Shown here in pieces: positions 45,283 to 52,548 of a DNA stretch of 64,000 nt (position 1 is its first letter; each line of letters begins with the position of its first letter). The stretch is taken from positions 124,001-188,000 of the forward strand of contig CAYWFX010000004.1 in assembly GCA_964457945.1 (NCBI GenBank), in the 5' to 3' direction. The position numbers and the translations under genes are program-made. Under the pieces are notes generated by a model. That model worked only from the letters and a program-made list of their open reading frames with translations, was not told where the DNA came from and made no database searches. Source of the stretch: PHAA01 sp964457945 (GTDB taxonomy: Bacteria > Bacillota > Syntrophomonadia > Syntrophomonadales > Syntrophomonadaceae).

Positions 45283-45717
45283 ATGACACAGTATTTGCTG
45301 CGGGTTTTATTGGCGGGAATTATAGGGCTCTTAATAGGTTTAACTAGTACTTCCGCAAATAAGACATTATCCAGTAGAACATTTTCCATCATATGTATGG
45401 GATCAGCTCTGATTACCATTACATCAATTGGATTTTATCAAAATCTAGACTTACCATGGTTTGGTGATCCAGGTAGGTTGCCTGCCCAAGTAATATCAGC
45501 ACTGGGTTTTTTAGGTACTGGTTTGATTTGGGTTACTGAGGATCATCAAGTAGCCGGAATATCCAGCGCTGCATCTTTGTGGATAACGGCTATACTGGGT
45601 ATGATTATAGGACTAGGTCTTCACAATATTAGTGCATTGGGACTGTTGTTTTTCCTGTTTATATACTGGGTCTCTCATTTGGTAGAAGGATATAAGTGGT
45701 TATCAAGGAATAAATAG
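45283..45717 (+). CDS. Short MgtC/SapB family membrane protein
   Basis: A 144-residue protein with about four helices, an MgtC-like core (LLAGIIGLLIGLTS, LPAQVISALGFLGTGLIW, VAGISSAASLWITAILGM) and no soluble C-terminal domain. Compared with the copy at 16906 it lacks the LERES charged motif (here LTSTSAN), so function may differ. It starts two bases after the guaB stop, which suggests coupling, though no functional link is known. Confidence 0.8.
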   Translation: MTQYLLRVLLAGIIGLLIGLTSTSANKTLSSRTFSIICMGSALITITSIGFYQNLDLPWFGDPGRLPAQVISALGFLGTGLIWVTEDHQVAGISSAASLWITAILGMIIGLGLHNISALGLLFFLFIYWVSHLVEGYKWLSRNK

Positions 45718-45753
45718 GCAAAACCGTGGGAGTAATTAGACGGCAAAAATAAT

Positions 45754-45775
45754 TTCGGGGGAAATTTCCCCCGAA
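45754..45775 (-). terminator. Terminator of the SASP gene
   Basis: A perfect 22-base palindrome TTCGGGGGAAA/TTTCCCCCGAA. On the minus strand it is followed by TTATTTTTGCC, a good U tract. It may also terminate the guaB side weakly. Confidence 0.8.
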
Positions 45776-45784
45776 GGTGCGAAG

Positions 45785-45976
45785 TTATCTGAAATTTTGG
45801 CTATTCTGAGAAGCAAGGCTTTGTTCCGCAATCTGGATTGCTTTGGTAACCATATTACCGCAATCCCGAGAACTAACTGCGCCCCATCCCTCATTGGCTA
45901 CGATTCTGTCCACGCCAAGTTCGCGAGCTATTTCGTATTTAAGCTGATCAGACATGATACTTTTTCTTTTCGCCAT
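45785..45976 (-). CDS. Small acid-soluble spore protein, alpha/beta type
   Basis: A 63-residue SASP that coats and protects spore DNA. It has the family signature YEIARELGVD and GWGAVSSRDCGNMVTKAI. ATG 45976 follows GGAGGTTCTT; the frame upstream of it is not coding. Transcribed alone on the minus strand, with a sigma-G-like promoter. The germination protease site is expected near YEIARELG but cannot be verified here. Confidence 0.93.
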   Translation of the reverse strand: MAKRKSIMSDQLKYEIARELGVDRIVANEGWGAVSSRDCGNMVTKAIQIAEQSLASQNSQNFR

Positions 45977-46012
45977 CTGAAGAACCTCCTTTTTCGTCAC
46001 TTGCACCTTTAT

Positions 46013-46042
46013 TAGTTTGACTTTTAAGGCTAAAATTGATGC
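46013..46042 (-). promoter_or_regulatory. Sigma-G-like promoter of the SASP gene
   Basis: On the minus strand, GCATC (46042-46038), an 18-base spacer and CAAACTA (46019-46013) resemble the forespore sigma-G consensus GNATR and CATNNTA. The -10 box lies 37 bases before the SASP start codon. Confidence 0.5.
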
Positions 46043-46185
46043 TAGATAATAATTTATGAGATGTAACTTATTGTATAAAGATGGAGTACAGAAATAGTAA
46101 CTTTATTTTGTATTATTGAATTTATTGTAATAATCAATTTAAACATACGCAATAAGTGCAAATGAGTATCTAATTATCATAATAA

Positions 46186-46214
46186 TTACTTTCCTAAGTG
46201 GCACCAATTATAAT
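46186..46214 (+). promoter_or_regulatory. Possible promoter of the radical SAM gene
   Basis: TTACTT (46186-46191), a 17-base spacer and a perfect TATAAT (46209-46214), 20 bases before the start codon. The rest of the 46043-46185 spacer is AT-rich with no reading frame seen. Confidence 0.45.
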
Positions 46215-46234
46215 GGAATTCAGGAGGTTTTACG

Positions 46235-47113
46235 ATGAGATATGAAGGCAATGTTTTCAGACCGCCTAGCGAAGGGAGAAGCTATATACTGCAGTGTACA
46301 GTGGGATGCTCACACAATAGATGTACTTTTTGCTCCATGTACAAAGATAAAAAATATCATGTTAGAAGTCTGGAAGATGTAAAAGCAGATATTAAGATGG
46401 CCCGCGATTATTATGGTGATTTGAATAAAGTATTTCTGGCGGATGGAGATGCTCTGGCTATGAATACTAATGAATTGCTGGAGATATTAGCAGATATATA
46501 CCAGAGTTTTCCCAGCTTGAACCACGTGGGCATTTATGCTAGTCCTGATACCATACTGGCCAAAGAAATAAGCGAGCTTACTGCTTTAAAGGCAGCCGGA
46601 CTTACCATCGCCTATCTGGGGGTGGAAACAGGTGATCCTCAGTTATTAACAGATATTAGAAAAGGTGTTAGTTACGAGGAAATGGTTGAAGCAGGGTTGA
46701 AGATCAGAAGTGCGGGGATACTATTGTCAGTTACAATCCTCCTGGGGTTAGCTGGAAGAACACCCAGAGCGGTAGATCATGCTGTTAATACAGCTAAGAT
46801 ACTGAACGAGATGAGCCCAGATTATATTGGAGCCCTGACCTTGATGCTGGAACCTCGGACAGAACTCTATCGTCGTCTGGAAAGAGGAGAATTTGAATTG
46901 CCTGGCCCATTTGAAGTCTTAGACGAACTGCGCATTATTATCCAGGGTTTAGAGTTAAAGGATACGGAATTCAGAAGCAATCATGCTTCAAATTATCTGC
47001 CTATCAAGGGTCACTTGCCGGAAGATAAGCAGAAAATGCTGGATTTGATTAATGATATTATTAAGAAAAATGATCGGAGCTATTTGCGCCCGGATTACCT
47101 GAGAGCGCTTTAA
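46235..47113 (+). CDS. Radical SAM enzyme of unknown substrate
   Basis: A 292-residue radical SAM protein. The cluster motif is CSHNRCTFC (Cys x5 Cys x2 Cys rather than the classical CxxxCxxC) at about residue 25. The barrel segments KVFLADGDALAM, HVGIYASPDTIL, IAYLGVETGDPQLL and VTILLGLAGRTP are of the Elp3/HemN class. There is no B12 or extra cluster domain. ATG 46235 follows AGGAGG. I recognise the family as widespread in anaerobes but not its reaction; neighbours give no hint. Confidence 0.85.
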   Translation: MRYEGNVFRPPSEGRSYILQCTVGCSHNRCTFCSMYKDKKYHVRSLEDVKADIKMARDYYGDLNKVFLADGDALAMNTNELLEILADIYQSFPSLNHVGIYASPDTILAKEISELTALKAAGLTIAYLGVETGDPQLLTDIRKGVSYEEMVEAGLKIRSAGILLSVTILLGLAGRTPRAVDHAVNTAKILNEMSPDYIGALTLMLEPRTELYRRLERGEFELPGPFEVLDELRIIIQGLELKDTEFRSNHASNYLPIKGHLPEDKQKMLDLINDIIKKNDRSYLRPDYLRAL

Positions 47114-47159
47114 AAAACTCTTTTGCTTTGATGATTAATATATCTTAGGGGGTTATGGT

Positions 47160-47786
47160 ATGGGTTTGTTTGGCAGAAAAGATGAAAACTTGTTTTTGCT
47201 TTTTGCGGATAGCGCTAGTATGGTGGTTACAGCAGGGGAGATTCTTAATGATGTGGTTAATGATTACCACGAGCTGGATAAGAAAATGGCTCGGTTAACT
47301 GCTATGGAGCACGAAGGAGATCGTATAACCCAAGCTCTGGTGCGCAAGCTTAACACCAGTTTTATTCTTCCCTTCGATAGAGAAGACGCCTTACGATTAG
47401 TTCAGACCCTGTCAACTACCCTGGATTATATTACTGGTATCATTGATCGAATGATACTTTATAAAGCCGGGGAGCCGAACAGTATCGTAAAGGAAATGGT
47501 AGCCGTTTTGACTGAAGCATTACTATTACAGGAGAAAGCCTTTAACCTACTTGACAAGGTGGAACAAAACAAGAAGGTTATACTAGAATGTTGTGAACAA
47601 ATGCGGCAGCTAGAACGTAAGCAGGATACATATTACCGCAATGCTCTGGCTGATCTGTTTGAAAATGAAAAGAACGCTGTTGCTGTTATAAAATGGCGAG
47701 AGATTTATGAACATATTGAAATGGCCATGGATCATGTAGAAGACGTGGCTAACCTGATGCGGAATATATGTATTAAGTATTCGTAG
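47160..47786 (+). CDS. DUF47/PhoU-like phosphate transport accessory protein
   Basis: A 208-residue all-helical DUF47 protein (FLLFADSASMVVTAGEILNDVV, then MEHEGDRITQALVRKLNTSFILPFDREDALRL), usually a regulator of PiT-type phosphate transporters. ATG 47160 follows AGGGGG. The expected pit transporter gene is not next to it: 72 bases downstream there is a terminator and then an unrelated gene. Confidence 0.87.
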   Translation: MGLFGRKDENLFLLFADSASMVVTAGEILNDVVNDYHELDKKMARLTAMEHEGDRITQALVRKLNTSFILPFDREDALRLVQTLSTTLDYITGIIDRMILYKAGEPNSIVKEMVAVLTEALLLQEKAFNLLDKVEQNKKVILECCEQMRQLERKQDTYYRNALADLFENEKNAVAVIKWREIYEHIEMAMDHVEDVANLMRNICIKYS

Positions 47787-47857
47787 GGGCTTGTGGCCTC
47801 ATGGCGACGTAAAAGTATTTACACCTGACATCAACTTTTTATTCTGTGACAAGCTCC

Positions 47858-47892
47858 AAGCCCCGTTCAAGAGGATATTTTGAACGGGGCTT
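47858..47892 (+). terminator. Terminator after the DUF47 gene
   Basis: AAGCCCCGTTCAA pairs with TTGAACGGGGCTT around nine bases, followed by CTTGCT. A very stable stem with only a short U tract. The rest of the 360-base gap to the next gene holds no reading frame seen, apart from the palindrome at 48074. Confidence 0.7.
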
Positions 47893-48073
47893 CTTGCTAT
47901 CCACACTTTCTCTACCGGCAAGGGGCCGGTTCTTCTTATTCTAGGTGGATGCTGATACCTCTTTTGGGCCGTTCGCCAATAGCTCTAGAAAGAAACCTAT
48001 ATTTCTAGGCTCTAATTAGTCGCATTATTCATATAAATGTTAATTCCTAAAAAGATAAAATGCATTGCAAAAA

Positions 48074-48089
48074 TCACCCATATGGGTGA
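48074..48089. promoter_or_regulatory. Perfect 16-bp palindrome upstream of the FAD oxidoreductase gene
   Basis: TCACCCATATGGGTGA lies 58 bases before the start codon, a fitting place for an operator. A LuxR-type regulator gene lies at the other end of the module and is a candidate to bind here; this is an inference. Confidence 0.5.
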
Positions 48090-48146
48090 AGAAAAACCCG
48101 CTACTAAATGTTAAGTTGTTAATACATAAGAAAGGAGGTCTGTGAA

Positions 48147-49733
48147 ATGTCTGAGGAATATGATGTCATTGTCGTTGGTGGTGGGCATAATGGCCTTACT
48201 GCAGGATGTTATTTGCAGAAAGCAGGATTTAAGGTCGTTGTGCTGGAACGACTGGACAGGGCTGGTGGAGGTGCCTGGACAGAAGAAGCAACTTTGCCGG
48301 GCTTCAAACATAACCTGGCATCGCTTTTCCATGGGATTCTTCACATGGGGCCCGTTTACAAGGATCTTGAACTGAAAAAGTACGGGGCAGAATACTTGTG
48401 GCCGGATGCGCAGATAGGTGCTGCTTTTAAGGATGGCCGTTGTTTGGTCTTCTACCGTGACCTGGATAAGACTTGCCGAGAGATTGCTCGCTTCTCTAAA
48501 AAAGATGCTGAGACATACCGAGGACTCGCTGAGATGTATAAAGTGGTACTGGATAACATAATCACTCCCTGGTTCTTCAACCCGCCGGTAGCACCTTCTG
48601 TTAGCGCGATGGCGATGGAAGCCACCGTCGAAGGGCTTGAAATGATGCGCATGCAGCTTTCCAGTCCCAAAAACCTCGTTAATGAGTTGTTTGAATCCAA
48701 TGAAGTAAAATCACTGCTTTTATCATTCATTAAGGAGTTTGGTGGGTCACCTGATACTTATGGCTTTGGCATATTTGTACCCATGATGTTAGGCGAGACG
48801 CATGATCCCCATGGCTGGACAATCTGCAAGGGAGGCTCAGGTAATCTGGGGAGTGCATTCGTAAAATGCCTTGAAGCTTATGGTGGAAAGGTCATGACCA
48901 ATGCCCATGTGAATAAGATAATGGTTGATGGAAAGCGAGCCACGGGCGTCCAGCTTGCTGATGGGACCGTCATCAAGGCCAGTAAATTGGTGCTAACCAA
49001 TCTTGATCCACATGCTACTTTCCTTGATCTAATTGGTGAGGAGCAACTTGAACCATCCTTTATCCACTCGGTAAAACGCTTCCGACACGAAGATACAGTG
49101 CTATTTACGATGCATTTAGCCTTGGATGAGCCTCTTAAGTGGAAATGTGCTGAGTTCAACCCGGATATCAATCATTGCCTGGGCGTTTTGCTAATCGATG
49201 AACCGCAGGAACTATATGATGACTTTGCGGACATTGCCCGCCAGGAACTACCCAGATATCCACGTATGTTTACTGCATACCCCTCGGCAATTGATCCCAG
49301 TCAGGCTCCCGAAGGGAAGGGGACGGCTATTGGCTGGCAGTATGTTCCTTATATGCTCCGGGACAATCCAGATCCGGATGCCTGGGATAAGGTCAAAGAT
49401 GAGTTTGCTGACCGCTGCCAGAAGGTATGGGGATTGTACGTTACAAATATGGATAATGCGGTACTGGAGCGTTACATCATGTCCCCTCGTGACACCGAGC
49501 GCCAATGGACCTCAATGGTTCACGGAGGATTCAATCACGGTGAGATGAGCCAGGATCAACTAAATGTATTCCGTCCTTTTGTCGAATACAAACCATACAG
49601 GACTCCTTATGAAAACTTATACATGTGCGGTGCAAGTACACACCCAAGTGGCAGTATAGGTGGAGCATGCGGATATAATGCCGTACAAGTCATTGCAGAA
49701 GATCTCAGGCTTAAAAAGAGATGGTGGGAGTAA
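48147..49733 (+). CDS. FAD-dependent oxidoreductase, phytoene desaturase/PYROXD2-like
   Basis: A 528-residue flavoprotein. The N-terminal dinucleotide-binding motif is VIVVGGGHNGLTAGCYLQKAGFKVVVLE, with conserved GGGAWTEEATLPGFKHN. The C-terminal FAD contact region is NLYMCGASTHPSGSIGGACGYNAV. The fold is shared by carotenoid desaturases and retinol saturases. There is no carotenoid gene nearby, so the substrate is open. ATG 48147 follows AAGGAGG. Likely in one unit with the small membrane protein gene that follows. Confidence 0.87.
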   Translation: MSEEYDVIVVGGGHNGLTAGCYLQKAGFKVVVLERLDRAGGGAWTEEATLPGFKHNLASLFHGILHMGPVYKDLELKKYGAEYLWPDAQIGAAFKDGRCLVFYRDLDKTCREIARFSKKDAETYRGLAEMYKVVLDNIITPWFFNPPVAPSVSAMAMEATVEGLEMMRMQLSSPKNLVNELFESNEVKSLLLSFIKEFGGSPDTYGFGIFVPMMLGETHDPHGWTICKGGSGNLGSAFVKCLEAYGGKVMTNAHVNKIMVDGKRATGVQLADGTVIKASKLVLTNLDPHATFLDLIGEEQLEPSFIHSVKRFRHEDTVLFTMHLALDEPLKWKCAEFNPDINHCLGVLLIDEPQELYDDFADIARQELPRYPRMFTAYPSAIDPSQAPEGKGTAIGWQYVPYMLRDNPDPDAWDKVKDEFADRCQKVWGLYVTNMDNAVLERYIMSPRDTERQWTSMVHGGFNHGEMSQDQLNVFRPFVEYKPYRTPYENLYMCGASTHPSGSIGGACGYNAVQVIAEDLRLKKRWWE

Positions 49734-49764
49734 ACCTTAAAAAGACTGTATACAAGGAGAGAAT

Positions 49765-50016
49765 ATGAAGCTTATAATTATTTCAGATAAAGGCAGCCCC
49801 ATGATGGTCGTCTCGAAAATCACTCGTAAGGGAAACTCCCTAGAGATTACAGGAGCACTTATGGGAGCTTGGCCTGCTAAAATGTACATCACTACCGAGC
49901 AGTTTGGAGGTTTTTTACGCGCCACATTCAGTCCGGGAGTTATTTCTTTCGTATTGCTTTATCCATTCTTCTATATTTCTAATAAGTTTCGGCGCAAAGA
50001 AAAGTCCATGAATTGA
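49765..50016 (+). CDS. Small membrane protein, function unknown
   Basis: An 83-residue protein. The N-terminal half is a soluble beta-rich region (LIIISDKGSPMMVVSKITRKGNSLEITG), then comes one membrane helix (about 55-72, FSPGVISFVLLYPFFYI) and a basic C-terminal tail. ATG 49765 follows AAGGAGAG, 31 bases after the oxidoreductase gene, so it is probably co-expressed. I do not recognise a family. Confidence 0.7.
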   Translation: MKLIIISDKGSPMMVVSKITRKGNSLEITGALMGAWPAKMYITTEQFGGFLRATFSPGVISFVLLYPFFYISNKFRRKEKSMN

Positions 50017-50034
50017 AGATCGGGATTGTTAAAA

Positions 50035-50056
50035 GGAGCCGTGCCATCACGGCTCC
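50035..50056 (+). terminator. Terminator after the oxidoreductase unit
   Basis: GGAGCCGTG pairs with CACGGCTCC around CCAT, followed after GGAAATATA by TTTTTATTT. It separates the unit from the LuxR gene. Confidence 0.65.
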
Positions 50057-50116
50057 GGAAATATATTTTTATTTACAATTTCATATAGAAGTTATTTAGG
50101 AATGAGGCGTAAGTGA

Positions 50117-51178
50117 GTGGTCTCGGATACGAAAAATGCTGAGCAATTAGACGTTCTTAATTCATTACATGACCTGATTTCCTCCATTTCCTGCAATCTG
50201 GATCTGGAGGAGATTGAGGTTGCGTATTTGCGTTATATTGCCCCGTTAATCCCAGCCCATGCCTCAGCTATTTATTATTTTAATCCGAATAAACCGAATC
50301 CGGTTCGCATTGCCGCCAGTGGTGTGGATGAGGATTTCCTGTCTTATTATGAGGTGCAAGGACGTGATCTTGATCCTCTGCGGGCATGGATAACATCAAA
50401 CCATTCCCCCAATCAATCTCAGCTTCTTTTTGGATTGGAAGGATGGCAACATCATCCCGTATATCGCGTGGTTGGAACAGCTAGTATTGACTATGCAATG
50501 CAGTCCCCTGTCCTGGTTGGCCGAGAGATTATTGGGACGCTCAATTTTGGTCGAGAAGTGGCTGAAGGACAATTCACCAGACTGGATCTACAAGCCGTCG
50601 CAATATTGAGCAAATTTCTTAGCCTTGCGATTCCCAACTCTTTGGGAAGGTTGAATTTGTCCCAACACCGGGAACAGTTCTGTCAAGCCATGGATAATGT
50701 TCAACAGGGGGTTGTTATTACTGATTCGGATCATACGGTACAGTACGCCAACAATGCTGCCCAAGGGCTTGTAAGTCGTATCCTTGGTCCGGAGAAACCT
50801 TCCGAGCGGATTTCTTGTTTGATTCGTGAGGGTTGTAAAAACAATTGTAAATCGGGTACCGTAAAGAAGGACAAGCTTGTGGCTCGCTTTTGTCCTGTTC
50901 CTGGCTCGCAAATTAGTCAGACGGTCATACTGCTGGATGAGATTGCTCCGATGTCAGAATTATCTATATTACAGCGATTTTTAACTGCTAGAGAGATCGA
51001 TGTGCTCAGGTTGGTAGAACAAGGCATGCAGAACAGGGATATGGCGGAAGAACTCTGCATTTCGGTTAATACAGTAAAGCGTCATCTAGACAACATATAC
51101 TGCAAACTCAAAGTAAACTCCCGCACCGAACTTGTTGCCAAAGTATATCGTTTGATTAATTGTATTGAAAAGAATTGA
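50117..51178 (+). CDS. LuxR-family transcriptional regulator with GAF- and PAS-like domains
   Basis: A 353-residue regulator. A GAF-like domain (about 15-175; SPVLVGREIIGTLNFGRE) is followed by a PAS-like segment (about 190-275; VVITDSDHTVQYANNAAQ) that holds four cysteines spaced C-x5-C-x3-C-x14-C from about residue 234. The C-terminal helix-turn-helix is LTAREIDVLRLVEQGMQNRDMAEELCISVNTVKRHLDNIYCKL. GTG 50117 follows ATGAGGCG. It probably controls the neighbouring oxidoreductase unit; the signal is unknown. Confidence 0.87.
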   Translation: MVSDTKNAEQLDVLNSLHDLISSISCNLDLEEIEVAYLRYIAPLIPAHASAIYYFNPNKPNPVRIAASGVDEDFLSYYEVQGRDLDPLRAWITSNHSPNQSQLLFGLEGWQHHPVYRVVGTASIDYAMQSPVLVGREIIGTLNFGREVAEGQFTRLDLQAVAILSKFLSLAIPNSLGRLNLSQHREQFCQAMDNVQQGVVITDSDHTVQYANNAAQGLVSRILGPEKPSERISCLIREGCKNNCKSGTVKKDKLVARFCPVPGSQISQTVILLDEIAPMSELSILQRFLTAREIDVLRLVEQGMQNRDMAEELCISVNTVKRHLDNIYCKLKVNSRTELVAKVYRLINCIEKN

Positions 51179-51208
51179 ATCCTCGGTTAGATCTGATAAT
51201 AATAAAAT

Positions 51209-51239
51209 AAATCCCCGTTTCAATGTTGAACGGGGATTT
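51209..51239. terminator. Bidirectional terminator between LuxR and corA genes
   Basis: AAATCCCCGTT pairs with AACGGGGATTT around nine bases, with T on the plus side and A-rich sequence on the other, between converging genes. Confidence 0.8.
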
Positions 51240-51257
51240 TAGCTTGCTATCGATAAT

Positions 51258-52235
51258 CTATACCCACTTTCTATAGCGGAAAAAGCCCAACATGCTTAGG
51301 GATAAGCAGAACATCCCCATCAGGATAAACCATATCATAGACGGGTGTTCGCGTCCTGGAAAATCGACATTCATACCAAAAAAACCGGTTATAACTGTTA
51401 GGGGCATCATGATGATGCTGATAATGGTAAGTATGGTTATAATTTCACTGGTACGACCAGAAAGGATGGAGTAATAGGTTTCCATCGAGCTGTTTACCAA
51501 GTCCCGATAGGTGTTCACGGTATCAAGGATACTGTTCAGGTTATCTGCCAGATCCAAGTAATAGGGAACATTGTCGTCGTTTACGAAAAAAGAGTAACGC
51601 CCTCTAATATTTGCGAAAATTTGTCTCTGGGGAATCAAAACCTTTCTTAAAAGGATTATGGTTCTTTTCAGAGTCAGAATCTCTTCGGTAATGTGTTTAT
51701 CCTTGCTTGAAAACAAATCGTCTTCCAGGTCGTCAATCCTCTCCCCCAACCTTTCAATAATAGGAAAAGAATCATCCACGATGTTGTCAACGATTTTATA
51801 TAACAAATACTCGGGGCCGCGATCCATCATATCGGTATCCTTTAAGCTTATGCGAGCTACCTTGCCTACTGCCGAAAGAGCTATGGGATGAATGGTAACG
51901 ATATAATTAGCGCCTAGAAAAACGTCCAGTTCAATGCTGGATATCTCATCTTCTTCCTCAGCTTCCTCGAAATAGCGCAGGGAATGAAACACGAAGAAGT
52001 GATAGTCATCGTATTTATCTATCTTGGCGCGCGGGCTTTCTTGCAAGCAGTCTTCCAAGGCCAAGGGATGAAAATCAAAAATATTTCCGATATAATGCAG
52101 CTCACTCTCGGAGCAGTCATATAGATCAATCCACAGGAGATTGCTGGGGGAAGATAACAAGTCGTCAGTTGTAGATAAATCTATATCATGATACATATTG
52201 TCTTCCTCATGATTATAGAAATACGTTTTAATCAA
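51258..52235 (-). CDS. corA: CorA-family divalent metal transporter
   Basis: A 325-residue protein with a large cytoplasmic N-terminal domain. Two C-terminal membrane helices follow, the first ending in the family signature GMN (FFGMNVDFPG), the second being MIWFILMGMFCLSLSMLGFF. It normally transports magnesium as a pentamer, but cobalt, nickel or zinc are possible. TTG 52235 follows AAGGAGG. I looked for an M-box riboswitch in the upstream region and saw none. Confidence 0.92.
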   Translation of the reverse strand: MIKTYFYNHEEDNMYHDIDLSTTDDLLSSPSNLLWIDLYDCSESELHYIGNIFDFHPLALEDCLQESPRAKIDKYDDYHFFVFHSLRYFEEAEEEDEISSIELDVFLGANYIVTIHPIALSAVGKVARISLKDTDMMDRGPEYLLYKIVDNIVDDSFPIIERLGERIDDLEDDLFSSKDKHITEEILTLKRTIILLRKVLIPQRQIFANIRGRYSFFVNDDNVPYYLDLADNLNSILDTVNTYRDLVNSSMETYYSILSGRTSEIITILTIISIIMMPLTVITGFFGMNVDFPGREHPSMIWFILMGMFCLSLSMLGFFRYRKWV

Positions 52236-52548
52236 TGTATAACCCCTCCTTTGAATAGAGGGCTAAATACCGAACCGACGGTGCAATATAACCCTACTAT
52301 TAATATGGTATTTATTTGCGTAAGTTATAAGTGACGATCGATATGCAGGTATAGGTTCCATTTCACCACCGCCTTTCATGCATTATAGTGTTAGTATGAC
52401 TAAAATCAGCAGGGAACAGTCTAAGAAGTCCCTAAGCTAATAATATACATTTTTATGCTGAATGTTGTCAATCAAAGCGCCGATTCTGTGAGTTTGGATA
52501 ATTAGTCTAAGAAATGGAAAAAATGATAAATGAATGGGAGGAACTTGC
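52236..52548. other. Divergent intergenic region of corA and the class A PBP gene
   Basis: This 313-base stretch separates two diverging genes and must hold both promoters. On the minus strand a TATAAT is visible (52387-52382) without a clear -35 box. No reading frame, riboswitch or repeat was recognised. Confidence 0.5.

Noticed and set aside
49198..49548. 116-codon plus-strand frame inside the FAD oxidoreductase gene
   Set aside because: Out-of-frame shadow of a gene with clear conserved motifs.
48147..51178. Horizontal transfer of the oxidoreductase module judged by composition
   Set aside because: Base use looked slightly different by eye, but I could not compute it, so no claim is made.
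52236..52400. Magnesium (M-box) riboswitch before the corA-type gene
   Set aside because: No recognisable M-box consensus in the minus-strand leader and the space is barely sufficient.
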